Assembly: GCA_019694355.1 (NCBI GenBank)
Contig: JAIBCB010000006.1
Span: 62,001-126,000 of the forward strand
Source: Pyrinomonadaceae bacterium
Lineage (GTDB): Bacteria; Acidobacteriota; Blastocatellia; Pyrinomonadales; Pyrinomonadaceae
Length of the DNA stretch: 64,000 bases
Direction of reading: 5' to 3'
Each line of letters opens with the position of its first letter. The stretch's first letter is position 1. Shown here piece by piece: positions 49,579-60,693 of this stretch. The notes under the pieces are model-generated. The model was given only the letters and a program-made list of their open reading frames with translations. It did not search any database and was not told the DNA's origin. The position numbers and the translations under genes are program-made.

Positions 49579-50928
49579 CTATTTCTCTAACGTAAGTCCG
49601 AGAGCTATGAATAAGTCAGCTTGTGCGCGGTATCTTTCGGTTAGGGTTTCGGTTAGGTCGCGATTCGCTTCGAGCAATTTCCTTTGCTCGGCGATAAGGT
49701 CGGTGATCTTCAACTCGCCGATCTCATAGACCTTTCGGATGGTGTCGATGTTTTCACGCGAACGCGGTAATACCGCTGTTTCGAGCGTCGTCAAAGCTCG
49801 TCTCGCTGCTTCGATCCGCCCGAAGGCGGTAATGATCTCGTTCTTGACGACCTGCTCCGAAAACGCTCGACGCTCCTGCGCCTGACGGATCGCTATCGCG
49901 GCTTCCGCTTTTGCTCCCTGATTGCGGTTGAAAACCGGAAGTCCGATAGAGATTCCGAACGTAAGACTTCGATCTTTCTGAAAGAATTCGCCACGCGGAT
50001 CGTCAAACCCTGCGCGTCCCTGCGTATATCGGGCGGTTGCCGAAATGTCCGGTTTCGATTGCGAACGGATAAGCCGAAGTCCGGCGTTCGCTAATTGCTC
50101 GTCGAGTTCCGCTAGTCTGATCTCCGGCCTGTTTTTCAGACCGACGCCGATGCTCGTTTCGATTGTCGGCGGTAGTGATGGAACGGTCGCAATGGAAATA
50201 TCTTCGACAAGCTTTAACGGCTCCTCGTAAGTTAGACCTGCGTAGAATTTCAGTTTCGAGAGGGCGGCTTGAAGTTTGCCTTCGGTCAACTGACGGCGTG
50301 AGCGTATGCGTTCGACTTCGGTTTGCAGAAGGTTAAGCTCAAGCGGTGCGGTTTCACCTTCGTTGACGCGGATTTGTACGAACTGAACCGTTCGAGCATC
50401 AAGGTCCAAGAGTTCTTCCAAAACCTGAACCTCTCGCAGGTTCGCAAGTGCTTCCGCGTAAGTCTCGAAAATCTGTCCTGCCAGTTCCCGCTGTTTGGCG
50501 GCAACCTCGGCCTCTTTCAAGATGATCTCCGCTTTGGCTAGATCGATCCTACGATTCCGCTGTCCGTAAACTTCGAGCGGAACGGAAACGCCGACACTCA
50601 ACTCTCGGTCGCCGGGCGATCCGACGAAACTGCCGGTGCTTTGCTCAACCTCAAGCGTCGGGTTCGGTCGTAGCTGCGCTTGCTGCAAACGAGCCTGCGC
50701 CTTCTCAACCTCAAGACGTGCGATCTTGATCTCGCCATTGTTGGCGAACGCTCGTCGAACGATCTCGGCAAGTGAAAGCCCGGCCGTCTGACTGCGATAA
50801 TTGCCGATGATCGACGTATAGAGCAGGCGCTTGTCGTCCGGCTCGGCTCGTCCAAACGAGGCGACCGTCTGACTGAAATGAGTCTGTGCCATCAAAACGA
50901 CGGCGACAAACGAGATAAACCTGTACAT
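49579..50928 (-). CDS. czcC: TolC-family outer-membrane channel (CzcC-like)
   Basis: 449 residues. A signal peptide (FISFVAVVLMAQTHFS) precedes two repeated OEP domains of long helices (LSLAEIVRRAFANNGEIKIA at about 57; LKNRPEIRLAELDEQLANAG at about 265). RPNPTLEVEQSTGSF and ISIGLPVFNRNQGAKAEAAI mark the strands that form the outer-membrane barrel. It is the outer channel of the tripartite pump and precedes the adaptor gene by 8 bp. Confidence 0.92.
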   Translation of the reverse strand: MYRFISFVAVVLMAQTHFSQTVASFGRAEPDDKRLLYTSIIGNYRSQTAGLSLAEIVRRAFANNGEIKIARLEVEKAQARLQQAQLRPNPTLEVEQSTGSFVGSPGDRELSVGVSVPLEVYGQRNRRIDLAKAEIILKEAEVAAKQRELAGQIFETYAEALANLREVQVLEELLDLDARTVQFVQIRVNEGETAPLELNLLQTEVERIRSRRQLTEGKLQAALSKLKFYAGLTYEEPLKLVEDISIATVPSLPPTIETSIGVGLKNRPEIRLAELDEQLANAGLRLIRSQSKPDISATARYTQGRAGFDDPRGEFFQKDRSLTFGISIGLPVFNRNQGAKAEAAIAIRQAQERRAFSEQVVKNEIITAFGRIEAARRALTTLETAVLPRSRENIDTIRKVYEIGELKITDLIAEQRKLLEANRDLTETLTERYRAQADLFIALGLTLEK

Positions 50929-51021
50929 AAAAACCTAATCAAATAACTAAACGAGTAACGCGTAAGTGGCGCGAACCACTCGTGGCCGCGACACGCAAAA
51001 AGGCGCAAGTGTGTTATTGGA

Positions 51022-51360
51022 TTAAGCCTTTGGCGGTTGCCAAATTGAGTCTTGAAAAGTAGCGGTGGTTGGATTCAGGTATCGATCAATTACGCGTGGA
51101 ACGGCCTCTCGATCAGGCTGTGGATCGACTTGCATTGCAAATGTCTGACCCGTCACAGCATTCACACTGCAACACGAGCAAACGCAAAACGGCGAACATC
51201 CGTCCTGCTGCGCTTCATCGTCCCGAGTATCTTGCGGAGCCGTCGAAACCGTCTGCCTCGATCCTTCGCGCGCATATGTCTTGAACTCCTGACACGGCTG
51301 GGTCAGAAGGACAAAGATATACACGACAAAAATAAGGCAGAACGGTCTCACGATAATCAA
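51022..51360 (-). CDS. Small exported Cys-rich protein (DUF6660-like)
   Basis: 112 residues. A signal peptide (IIVRPFCLIFVVYIFVLL) is followed by a polar stretch and the cluster CSPFCVCSCCSVNAVTG (five Cys), then a Pro-rich tail. It resembles small proteins placed at the head of metal-efflux operons (DUF6660, from memory). It likely binds metal in the periplasm. It is the first gene of the operon that continues into czcCBA. Confidence 0.65.
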   Translation of the reverse strand: MIIVRPFCLIFVVYIFVLLTQPCQEFKTYAREGSRQTVSTAPQDTRDDEAQQDGCSPFCVCSCCSVNAVTGQTFAMQVDPQPDREAVPRVIDRYLNPTTATFQDSIWQPPKA

Positions 51361-51711
51361 CTTATAAGTTTCGCTTTATTGGCGAGTTTCTGCAAGCCGG
51401 CGCAGTGCGATTCCGACACGTCATGGTTCCGAATCAGCGTCGAAACGTCCTGAAATCTCGACGCATTTCGTCAGCGGTGAGACGCGTCAAATTAAACGCC
51501 TGATTCGACAGATCATCCTCAACCTAGAAAATTGACCGGTCTCCGACCAAGTTATGATCACTTCCAAGGACGTCCGTTCAATAAATACAGCTCTTATGAT
51601 TTCGCATGCGGTCTAATCTCCATACGGTAGTGTGAGTACTAACTACGTCTTTTTCTTTCGTTTTTCATTCCACTCCCTCCAGGCGAAAGAAAACTCCCGT
51701 CGGTCGACGAT
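51361..51711. other. Non-coding spacer upstream of the efflux operon
   Basis: The efflux-operon promoter should lie here, but I find no convincing -35/-10 pair, gene or hairpin. Confidence 0.5.
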
Positions 51712-53395
51712 TCAATATTTTGGTTTCATTTCTTCCAATCTACGATCCATGTCCCTGAAAAAGCCAGTAACGACTGTAGATACCATCCGGAGACGCGCAG
51801 CTTCGGTCGCGGCCGTTTGGTTGATTGATGCGGACTCTACACGTCCCTCGAAGTTGAGCCGGTTGGCTACTTTTTCCATTTCCGCAGATCGTCGAATGCC
51901 CGAAAGCTGAATGCCGGCTCCCTGACGGCTGCTTGCCGCAGCGATCCCGCTGCCCTGATTTATGGCGCCGATATTCTGTGACGCCTGTGCTTGATAGGCG
52001 CTGTTGATATCACTCTGGTAGGTATTCGAAGCTTCAACCTTTTTGTCGGCGACAATATCCGTATTGTTATTCTGAAGCGACACATTGGCACGTGTGGTGG
52101 AATCCATCTGCTTGTTCACTTCCTGTATTGGGTGCTTGTCCCTAGCCCAATCGAACATTTCCTGTCCGGCGCGTATAGGCAAGGATGTCCCGGCGATCGA
52201 GGAACCGCCCGGAGTGAATTCGTAGGTCTTCATTCCGAAACGCTCAAGGTTGTTCTGGCCCCGGAGTTCGACCTCCTTCTTGCCATCGAATGTTCGAGAC
52301 TCGCGGGTACCTTCCGCTTCAGCCCGCATGCCGGTAATTTCGCGCTTGGTGGCTGCCGAACTGCTGGTGATGCCGAATGCCTTATTCGCGTCGGCCATTA
52401 AGGTTTGAGTTACCTGATTTGCCCGGATCTGTCCGAGGTTTGTGACAAGACCGCCTTCGACTCCCGCAACGGATGAAATTAGTCTTGCTTCGGTCGATTG
52501 ATTTGCGGCTTCGAGAGCCTTCTTTGCCCCGGCCTGTTCCGCGTTGTAGATTCCCTGGATTTGCGTGTTCTCGGCCTGCCGATGCAGCGCAGCACCGGCA
52601 ACGAGACCGTAGGTTTCAAGAGCCGTACCGATCGACGACAGCATCCATCCCATCGAGACCTGCGATACTCCCTCGTACACCTGTCCTCGGAGAACCCGAT
52701 AGCTCAGCCATGGGACGAGAATGAAGCAAAGACTCGAAACAAAAAAGAGAGCGGTAACAATGAGAGCACTCGACGCAGGATCGTAGTTGCTATTCGTGAT
52801 GATCGTCGCTGTTGTAGGGTCAAGCGAGAAGACCGCTTCACCGTTGTAGATAGACAGAGCAAGAAGACCGATGCTGTAACACACGTAAAGAGTTACAGCT
52901 TTGACGATCGGGAATGCCAGCGCAAAAGTCGCGACTCCCCAACAAAACGGATAGAAAATCTGGTTCGCGAACTTCTCATCGAACCCGAATGCGGAAAGCA
53001 CTGGTGCGGCGAGTTTTAGCCCGATGAGAATAAATAAACCGGCGACCGCCAGGAAAATTCCACCGAACTTTAGGATGTTCTGTCCGATCACCATGAACGT
53101 AAACATCTTCGGCATATCCCAGCCGAGTATGTTCATCTCACTCGTGATGTCTTTAACTGTCGAGTTCTTGTCGGTGATGATACCGACAAGACCAGGCTGC
53201 CCGTTTGGGAGACGCTCGGCCAAAAGCTCGTTCGGATCTTCGACCGCGAAGTTGTTCTTTACATACTGCTTCATCTTCTCGTCGAACTCGGCGATGAGCG
53301 TACTATTATAGCCCCTTATAGGGCGTGCAAAGAACTTTCCGGTTACGGTAAGCGCGTCAATGATGAACGGACTTGCAACGGTTGCGACCGTGAAG
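51712..53395 (-). pseudogene. 5'-truncated second copy of the TrbL/VirB6-like gene
   Basis: An open frame whose protein matches the full copy at 57498-59720 almost to the last residue (both end FFRDMDRRLEEMKPKY). Homology extends upstream of the first ATG (53274) to about 53395 (ASPFIIDALTVTGKFFARP), then stops abruptly where RHS coding begins on the other strand. The missing part is the first about 200 residues: signal peptide, Pro-rich region and first membrane helices. The copies differ at scattered residues, so the duplication is not recent. A 520-residue product from 53274 is possible but would lack the usual N-terminus. Confidence 0.82.
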
Positions 53396-56300
53396 GATGG
53401 CGCAGGAATCGTGATTACTAGAAGTGAATATATCTATGATGAATCGGGTCGTAGTCCTGGATATAGAGGTAATCCAACGTCACTTCGAGTATGGGATAGT
53501 TCAAAAGGGACTTATTCAAACTCCTCGGCATATATTGCCACCCATTCAAAATTCGACTCTTTCGGCAACCAATATGAAGCCACTGATGCTAAAGGTTGCA
53601 GTTCGACGACGGTTTTTGACTCGACATATCAAACTTATCCGACTCAGGTGACGACATGTGCACCTTCGGATGGATCACACGGGGCAAATGCTGGCTTTGT
53701 TTCAACAGCCACCTTCGATTTCACGACAGGGCTTCCACTCACTACAACGAATGCAAACGGTTTGGAAACGAGAATTACCTACGACTCGGCAACCCTTCGA
53801 TCGCTGAACACTAAAACCTATTACAACAATTCCCAAGTGGGTTCGACATCGGAAACCATATACCACGACGAACCAAACAATTTTTGGATAAAAAATCGCT
53901 CGCAGATTGATACTGATAAATGGGTAGAGACAATTACTTATTTTGATGGACTCGGCCGCGCCTGGAAAACAGAAGAGGTGAATTCCCTAGGAAATATATT
54001 CACTGAAAAGGAATATGACGAACAGGGACGAGTTAAACGGGTTTCGAATCCCTTCAGGGCAAATGAAACAAAAGTCTGGACCACTAATATTTATGATGAG
54101 GCAAGCCGAATAACAGAAGTCGATCTTCAAGATGGCTCTAAGGTCACTACTGAGTATGGCGTTTCGGTTTCGGGCGTTGTTGGCCTAACAAAACAGATCA
54201 CCGATCAAGCCGGAAAGAAACGCAAAGGCATTACTGATACTCTCGGGCACATGGTTCGTGTTATTGAAGATCCGACTGGTCAAAATCTCAGTACTGATTA
54301 CATCTTCGATATCCTTGGCAGCTTACGTAAAACAACGCAAGGGACTCAAAATCGCTTCTTCATGCATGATAGCCTTGGACGGCTCGTGTATGCCAAACAA
54401 CCCGAACAGGATACGAACTCTAATTTTACGGCAACCGATCCCATAACAGGCAACACCGGCTGGTCTGAAAAATATGAATATGATGATAATGGAAATATTT
54501 TTAAGACCACTGATGCAAAGAACTCATACGTCCAAGCCACATACGACAACCTGAATCGCATTGTTCTGAGGGACTATTCGGACAGTGCTACTCCTGATGT
54601 GAGTTTTTATTATGACGGAACTGGCTTGAGTTCATCGCCGACTGGAGCCAAGCTTGGACAGCTGACCAAATTATCGACTTCAGTCTCGGAGACGCGTAAT
54701 CTTGAATTTGATGATTTCGGGCGAGTACTAAGCTATCGGCAGTCGACGGGAGGGCAGAATTTTGATTCCTCATATGAATACAACATTGCCGGACTGCTCA
54801 CGGCAGAGACTTATCCATCTGGTCGGCGGGTAGAATATTCAACGGATGAAAATGGGGATCTTTCGAATGTTAAGAGCCGTAAAAATAGTGGTGCGGGGTT
54901 CTGGGCCTATGCTTCCGGTTTCAAATATAACACGGCCGGTATGAATACTGCTCTAAGACTAGGTAACGGACATTGGGAGACAACCGTTTATAATGACCGA
55001 CAACAAATAACCAAAATAGGTTTGGGCGTCACAGACAACGACAGAAACCTTTTGGAACTCGAGTATGGATACGAGTCAATAGGCAATCACGACAATAACG
55101 GAAATCCTTTAGAACAGAAAATCAAGGTTCCGGCTGTGGGAAGCAATCCGGCTTTTACAGCAGTACAAACTTATTCTTATGATGGTCTAAATCGCCTAAA
55201 CTCAGCTGAAGAAAAGGTATCTGGCACAACGACGTGGAAGCAGACATTCACAATCGACCGGTTTGGAAATAGAACATTCGATGCGGGTAATACAACGACA
55301 CTGGGCAGTTGTTCGACCGCAATTTGCAATCCGTCCATCAGCACAAACAATAATCGCATAACCTCAAGCGGATATACATATGACGCAAACGGTGCTTTAA
55401 CTCAAAACGCGTCCGGCGAAAGGTTTGGTTACGACGCGGAAAACCATCAAACAAAATTCTTTAATTCAAACAATTCCGGTTCAACTTCTGATGCTGAATA
55501 CATTTATGATGGTGACGGGAAACGTGTAATGAAAACGGTTGGCTCCGACACTACGATTTTCGTTTACGACGCACTGGGCAAGTGATCGCTGAATACGCAA
55601 CAGTTCTCGCCACAACTCAGCAGGTCAGCTACTTAACTCAGGACGGCCTCGGCAGTCCGAGGGTTACGACTAATGAAAACGGCGAAGTGACAAGTCGCAA
55701 GGACTTTATGGCGTATGGTGATGAAGCCCTATCGGTGCAGCGAACAAGCGGCCCTAGCGGCAACAACTATGACACGCCGCAGTTCAGAACCGACTATACC
55801 GGCTATGAGAAGGACGACGAATCGGGCCTGCAATTCGCACAGGCAAGATATTTCAATCCAATGCATGGCAGATATACGACAGTAGATCCAATGACAGCGT
55901 CCGCTACGATAAGGAACCCACAGAGCTTTAACCGGTACGCATATGTAAACAATTCTCCGGTTAAGAATACTGACCCGCTAGGGCTTTCTCCTGTCTCATG
56001 GAATTCAAGTTTTGGCGGCGGAGGTGGATTCTGTTCCGCTGCACGTTCCAGCTGTGAGGAGGGCGGGGACGAGGAACTTACAACACCCTCAATTGAGGCA
56101 TATCAAAAACAACAGCAGGAACAAGAAAGAAAACGACAACAAGAAAAGAAGAAAAAAGCCGAAGCCAAAAAACAAACGAAGCAAGCAGCCAAAAAGCCAA
56201 AGGCACCGCCCACTCCAGCTCAGAAAAAAGATGAATTTCGCAGCGGCATACCGGAGCCTGCGAAATCGGGAGCCCCCAGACCAGCTCGAGCCAGCATAGT

Positions 56301-56757
56301 TGGGCCATTGGAGGGGGACACAAATGGACGTCCAAACTCTTACCGAAACATCTATAAATATCAGCAAACCCTTTTAATTCAAGTCTCGGATCAATTTGGA
56401 AACGCATATTATGTAACCGACTCAGAAGGAAATGCGCCGTATGTTGAGGAAAAGGTGGATAAAGTTCCAGGTGGAACAGAACCTCCTGAATTAGCAGGAC
56501 GTCCTCCACAGACCGCGAATGGAGATTTAAATTCAGATGGCAGAATTGCAGATGTACATACCTATGGCTTGGGTTTTGGTGGTCCTGAACTCCCGGATAA
56601 TCTCGACGTAGTAAAGAGACAAACAATATGGGTCACGGCCCCGGATACTGGTCAGCGCTACGAGGTTGGGCGTTTCGAATATCGTTGGACAAAAAACACC
56701 TTGACCGTCACGGACTATACAAGAGGGGAAAAAAATGCAAAGACATATGTCTATTGA
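53396..56757 (+). pseudogene. RHS/YD-repeat protein, 5'-truncated and frameshifted
   Basis: RHS repeats (EYIYDESGRSPGYRGNPTSL, DEQGRVKRVSNPF, YEYDDNGNIFKTTDA and many more) run to FVYDALGK, where a stop interrupts at 55585. The next frame resumes exactly with VIAEYATVLATTQQ, so one base (a G in AAGGTG) was lost near 55580. The second part carries the RHS core end (GLQFAQARYFNPMHGRYTTV, NRYAYVNNSPVKNTDPLG) and a tip of about 250 residues with a Lys/Gln-rich linker and an unrecognised domain. The start lies inside antisense TrbL sequence, so the 5' part is lost. The region is visibly more AT-rich than its neighbours, a sign of transfer. Confidence 0.85.
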
Positions 56758-56806
56758 ACATCAAAAAGGAAAAGATCGTCGTGTCTTCGATCTAAAAAGG
56801 TGGATT

Positions 56807-57451
56807 ATGGTAAAGTGTTTACTTTCGTTTAGCGCTCTGTTGTGCGTTGTGTTTTTCATATTTGTTCCATCTGCATTTTCGCAAAGCCCTATAGTCCTAC
56901 AAAACAAAATATCGGTGGATTTAGACGGATATAATATTGAGAGAGTGCTGAGGCTTTTGAGCGATAAATATAGAGTTCCGATTGGATTTGAACGAGATTT
57001 TCTTTCAAACCCAGTGAAGGATGTAAGTATCAATTTGAAGGCGAAAAACATTACAATCAAGGACCTCTTAGACAAATTGACACAGTTGGATTCCAATTAC
57101 GAATGGAAATCTGTGGAAGGTGTTATTAATGTAACGCCTAGATCTCCTAGTAAAATACTGGATATTACACTGCCGACCTTTTCAGTCACAGATACGGAGC
57201 TAGGACAAGTCGGAACTTATATTGCCCAACTGCCGGAGTTTAAGGCCGGGAGCTCACAACTGGGTTTCACCAGTAGTACTGCTGATGAATACGACGGTCC
57301 CGCCTTAGAGTCAACTCGGGTCTCAGCGAGTATGACCAATTCGAATATACGCAAAATCTTAAATAGTTTTCTCGTGAAGAAACAGGCTAAATTCTGGACC
57401 GTTGTGCCGTATGGCGTTCAAGATCGATTTGTTTATATTCGGTTGTATTAG
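56807..57451 (+). CDS. Exported STN/secretin-N-like protein next to the RHS tip
   Basis: 214 residues from the ATG at 56807, with AAGGTGG just upstream. A signal peptide (LLSFSALLCVVFFIFVPSAF) precedes a domain like the secretin/TonB short N-terminal fold: VDLDGYNIERVLRLLSDKYR, VSINLKAKNITIKDLLDKL and YEWKSVEGVINVTP. The C-terminal half is unassigned. Its place directly after an RHS toxin-like tip, same strand and same AT-rich composition, is where an immunity or partner gene would sit, but the STN-like fold gives no support for immunity as such. Confidence 0.65.
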   Translation: MVKCLLSFSALLCVVFFIFVPSAFSQSPIVLQNKISVDLDGYNIERVLRLLSDKYRVPIGFERDFLSNPVKDVSINLKAKNITIKDLLDKLTQLDSNYEWKSVEGVINVTPRSPSKILDITLPTFSVTDTELGQVGTYIAQLPEFKAGSSQLGFTSSTADEYDGPALESTRVSASMTNSNIRKILNSFLVKKQAKFWTVVPYGVQDRFVYIRLY

Positions 57452-57497
57452 CCCAGTTTTTCTTGTAAGAGTCGTAAGGCCTGGATTTTGCAGATAC

Positions 57498-59720
57498 CTA
57501 GTATTTAGGCTTCATTTCCTCCAATCGCCGATCCATATCACGGAAGAATCCGGTAACGACCGAAGATACCATGCGTAGTCTTGCCGCTTCGTTAGCGGCG
57601 GTCTGATTTATTGAAGCAGCCTCTGTTCGTCCTTCGAAATTGAGTTGGTTTGAATTCCTCTCAATATCAGCAGAACGGCGAATTCCCGAAAGTTGTATTC
57701 CTGCTCCTTGTCGGCTGGTTGCAGATGCTATCGATGCACCGGTGCCAAACACTGCCTTGCTTTGCGACGCCTGATTTTCAAGTGCTTGATTGATCTCGCC
57801 TTGGTAGGTGTTTGACGCTTCTACCTTCTTGTCGGCAACAATGTCAGTATTGTTGTTTTGAAGCGAGACGGTATCACGGGTGGTCGAATCCATCCGCTTG
57901 TTAACTTCCTGGATTGGATGCTTACCCCTAGACCAGTCAAAGAGTTCCTGTCCAGTACGGATCGGAACGGACGTACCGGCAATCGACGAACCTCCGGGTG
58001 TAAATTCATAGGTCTTCATTCCGAATCGCTCAAGATTGCCCTGACCTCGCAAAGCGGTTTCCTTCCAGCCGTCAAATGTTCGTCCTTCTCGAGTTCCTTC
58101 GGCCTCGGCCCTTGTTCCCGTTATTTCTCGTCGTGTTGCGGCTGAGCTGCTAAGCAATCCATAGTTTTTGTTTGCTTCGGCCAGTAAGGATTGAGTAACC
58201 TGATTTGCTCTGATCTGCCCAAGATTTGTTACAAGACCGCCTTCGACGCCGGCAACAGATGAAACAAGTCTCGCTTCAACTGATTGATTTGCGGCATCGA
58301 GAGCTTTTTTTGCAGCGGCCTGTTCCGCATTGTAAATCCCCTGGATCTGGGTATTTTCCGCCTGACGATTGATTGCAGCACCGGCGACAAGTCCGTAGGT
58401 TTCAAGAGCGGTTCCGATCGTTGAAAGCATCCATCCCATCGATATCTGGGATACACCTTCATACACCTGTCCGCGAAGGACACGGTAACTTAGCCACGGA
58501 ACCAGAATGAAACAAAGACTTGAGACAAAGAAGAGTATCGTAACGATCAAAGCGCTCGATGCCGGGTCGTAATTTCCGTTAGTGATGATCTTCGCGGTTT
58601 GGGGATCTAGTGCATAGACGCTCTCTCCATTGTAGATGGACACGGCAAGCAGTCCGATGGAGTAACACACATACAACGTGACCTCTTTCACGATCGGAAA
58701 GGCAAGCGCGAAAGTCGCCACTCCCCAACAGAACGGATAGAAGATCTGATTGGCAAATTTTTCGTCAAACCCACAGGCTGACAACACGGGAGCGGCGAGT
58801 TTAAGGCCTATAAGAATAAACAGGGCTGCAAGCGAAAGAAAAATCGCGCCGAATTTGATGACGTTCTGACCAATGACCATGATCGTGAACATTCTCGGCA
58901 TGTCCCAGCCAAAGACATTCAGGTTTGCAGTTATGTCTGCAACGGATGACTCCTTGTCGGTAATGATGCCGACAAGTCCGGGCTTTCCGTTCGGAAGTCT
59001 CGGTGCCAGCAATTCGTTCGGATCTTCGACGGCAAAGTTTGCTTTGACATACTGCTTCATCTTTTCGTCGAACTCCGCGACTAGCTGCCGGTTGAAGTTG
59101 CGAACCGGTCTGGCAAAGAATTTTCCGGCTACAGTCAGCCCGTCAATAATAAAAGGGCTTGCTCCGATCACGACCATAAAGATGACCGAACGGATGCCCC
59201 AGGCGACCAGCTGTTCCGGTCCAAGTCCTCGATTGTCATAAAAACGCCTGATGAAGCCGAGTATCAATACAAAGCTTCCGACTATCCATGCAAGGAACAG
59301 CAAGATCGGCATAAGCGGCTTTATGACGACATCGAGAATCGATCTGAAAAGCCATTCCTGCCCCGTTCGCATTAGATTTTGGATTTGCTCCGTGTAACTC
59401 CTCGCTGGCGACTGCTGCGGCAACACGGTTCCTGGTACGGGTGTAGAAGTGGGATTGGCCGGATTGTTGTTTTCATATTGCTGCAAAGCAGGGGCCGGAC
59501 TGCCGTCGAGCGGTGGCATAAACGGCGAGTCGGTGTTAATGGTTAGAATAAGATCGTTCGCCGTAACGGGCTGTCCGTTCACCGTACCAATAACCGTCTG
59601 TCCTTCGACACGAGGCGGGCGCGGCCGGGTTCGTTGCCCGGCCGCTGTGGTGGCGAGGAGGCAGTTGGCGAGAATGAGCAGGACGAAGAGAACGGTTGCA
59701 GTGTATGTTCGGCGAATCAT
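57498..59720 (-). CDS. TrbL/VirB6-like conjugation membrane protein (full copy)
   Basis: 740 residues from the ATG at 59720, with GAGG upstream; 12 more codons lie before it. A signal peptide (ATVLFVLLILANCLLATTAA) and a Pro-rich exported segment precede six or more transmembrane helices between about 130 and 450 (PILLFLAWIVGSFVLILGFI; LFILIGLKLAAPVLSACGF; ALIVTILFFVSSLCFILVP). The C-terminal 300 residues are polar (Gln/Ala/Thr-rich). TrbL/VirB6 proteins form the inner-membrane channel of the mating apparatus. It follows TrbJ by 36 bp, the normal TrbJ-TrbL order with TrbK absent. Confidence 0.82.
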   Translation of the reverse strand: MIRRTYTATVLFVLLILANCLLATTAAGQRTRPRPPRVEGQTVIGTVNGQPVTANDLILTINTDSPFMPPLDGSPAPALQQYENNNPANPTSTPVPGTVLPQQSPARSYTEQIQNLMRTGQEWLFRSILDVVIKPLMPILLFLAWIVGSFVLILGFIRRFYDNRGLGPEQLVAWGIRSVIFMVVIGASPFIIDGLTVAGKFFARPVRNFNRQLVAEFDEKMKQYVKANFAVEDPNELLAPRLPNGKPGLVGIITDKESSVADITANLNVFGWDMPRMFTIMVIGQNVIKFGAIFLSLAALFILIGLKLAAPVLSACGFDEKFANQIFYPFCWGVATFALAFPIVKEVTLYVCYSIGLLAVSIYNGESVYALDPQTAKIITNGNYDPASSALIVTILFFVSSLCFILVPWLSYRVLRGQVYEGVSQISMGWMLSTIGTALETYGLVAGAAINRQAENTQIQGIYNAEQAAAKKALDAANQSVEARLVSSVAGVEGGLVTNLGQIRANQVTQSLLAEANKNYGLLSSSAATRREITGTRAEAEGTREGRTFDGWKETALRGQGNLERFGMKTYEFTPGGSSIAGTSVPIRTGQELFDWSRGKHPIQEVNKRMDSTTRDTVSLQNNNTDIVADKKVEASNTYQGEINQALENQASQSKAVFGTGASIASATSRQGAGIQLSGIRRSADIERNSNQLNFEGRTEAASINQTAANEAARLRMVSSVVTGFFRDMDRRLEEMKPKY

Positions 59721-59756
59721 TTGAAACCTCTTTTGTTGTTCGCGGTTAAAAGTCAA

Positions 59757-60692
59757 TTACGGAAGCGGACTTTGATACGTGTCCTCGTCCCAGATCTCAT
59801 ATTTTTCGAGTTCACGCATAAAGTCGTCGGATACTCGGGTAATTCCGGTCATCATCTCGGTGGACTTGCGGATCTCGTTTCCAAATGCGGTCATTCTTTC
59901 GATCTTGAGTCCATACGCCACGAACTTTGCCTGTATCTTGGCCTCAAGTTCGCGAAGCTGGCCTTCGACGGTGGTGATACGCAGATTCACGGCGAGCATT
60001 TGATCGATAAGTGACTGCACGCCATCTTGATTTGCGGGCAGATTGGCCTGGATCGCTCTTGTTTCGTCGGCGATGCGTTCGCGTTCTTCGTAAAGTTTTG
60101 CAAGATCTAAAGCCAAGTTCTCGCGGTCAAAGAGCATTCTTTCAAGCTCAGAATCGAGTTTTGCGAGTCTTTCGAGATTCGCCATTTCCGCATCGGCACT
60201 CCGACCGATCGAGAACCGCAAAAAATCGTCAAGGTCGCGTTTGTTGGCGTCCATATCAAAGATGCCGTTCTTGAGTCTTCTGGCAATATTGACAATCGAA
60301 TGTATCTGGCTGGTTATCGTTGTTTCGATCCTCTTTTTCAGTTCGAACGTGTTGCGGATCAAACGCCCCAAGGTTGAATAAGTAGATATCAGCTGCTTGT
60401 GACGCATTACCTGCTCGTCAACCTTATCGAGGATCCCGCGAAGGTTCGTGACGCTTTCGACCATTTTTTCGTATTGCTGGACCGCCTTCTCATACATCTG
60501 GACATAGTGATTGATCGTTTCGATCCATCTGCTGGCCTCTTCGATCTTCTTGGCCACCTGAAGCGCATATTGTGACGGATCGAACACCGTCCATTGGGCG
60601 GATACGGGTTTCACGTCAAATCCGACAAGGATCGAAGAAAGGACCAAACTAATCAGAAGTTGCCTTTTTAAGCTTAAATGTTTCCAGTTCAT
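59757..60692 (-). CDS. trbJ: TrbJ/VirB5-like conjugation protein
   Basis: 311 residues. A signal peptide (LLISLVLSSILVGFDVKPVSA) is followed by WTVFDPSQYALQV, the family's opening, then long amphipathic helices (IETINHYVQMYEKAVQQYEK; LERMLFDRENLALDLAKLYE). TrbJ/VirB5 proteins are exported and assist pilus or mating-pair formation. The gene lies 1 bp after the VirB4/TrbE stop and before trbL, as in trb operons. Confidence 0.85.
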   Translation of the reverse strand: MNWKHLSLKRQLLISLVLSSILVGFDVKPVSAQWTVFDPSQYALQVAKKIEEASRWIETINHYVQMYEKAVQQYEKMVESVTNLRGILDKVDEQVMRHKQLISTYSTLGRLIRNTFELKKRIETTITSQIHSIVNIARRLKNGIFDMDANKRDLDDFLRFSIGRSADAEMANLERLAKLDSELERMLFDRENLALDLAKLYEERERIADETRAIQANLPANQDGVQSLIDQMLAVNLRITTVEGQLRELEAKIQAKFVAYGLKIERMTAFGNEIRKSTEMMTGITRVSDDFMRELEKYEIWDEDTYQSPLP

Positions 60693-60693
60693 A

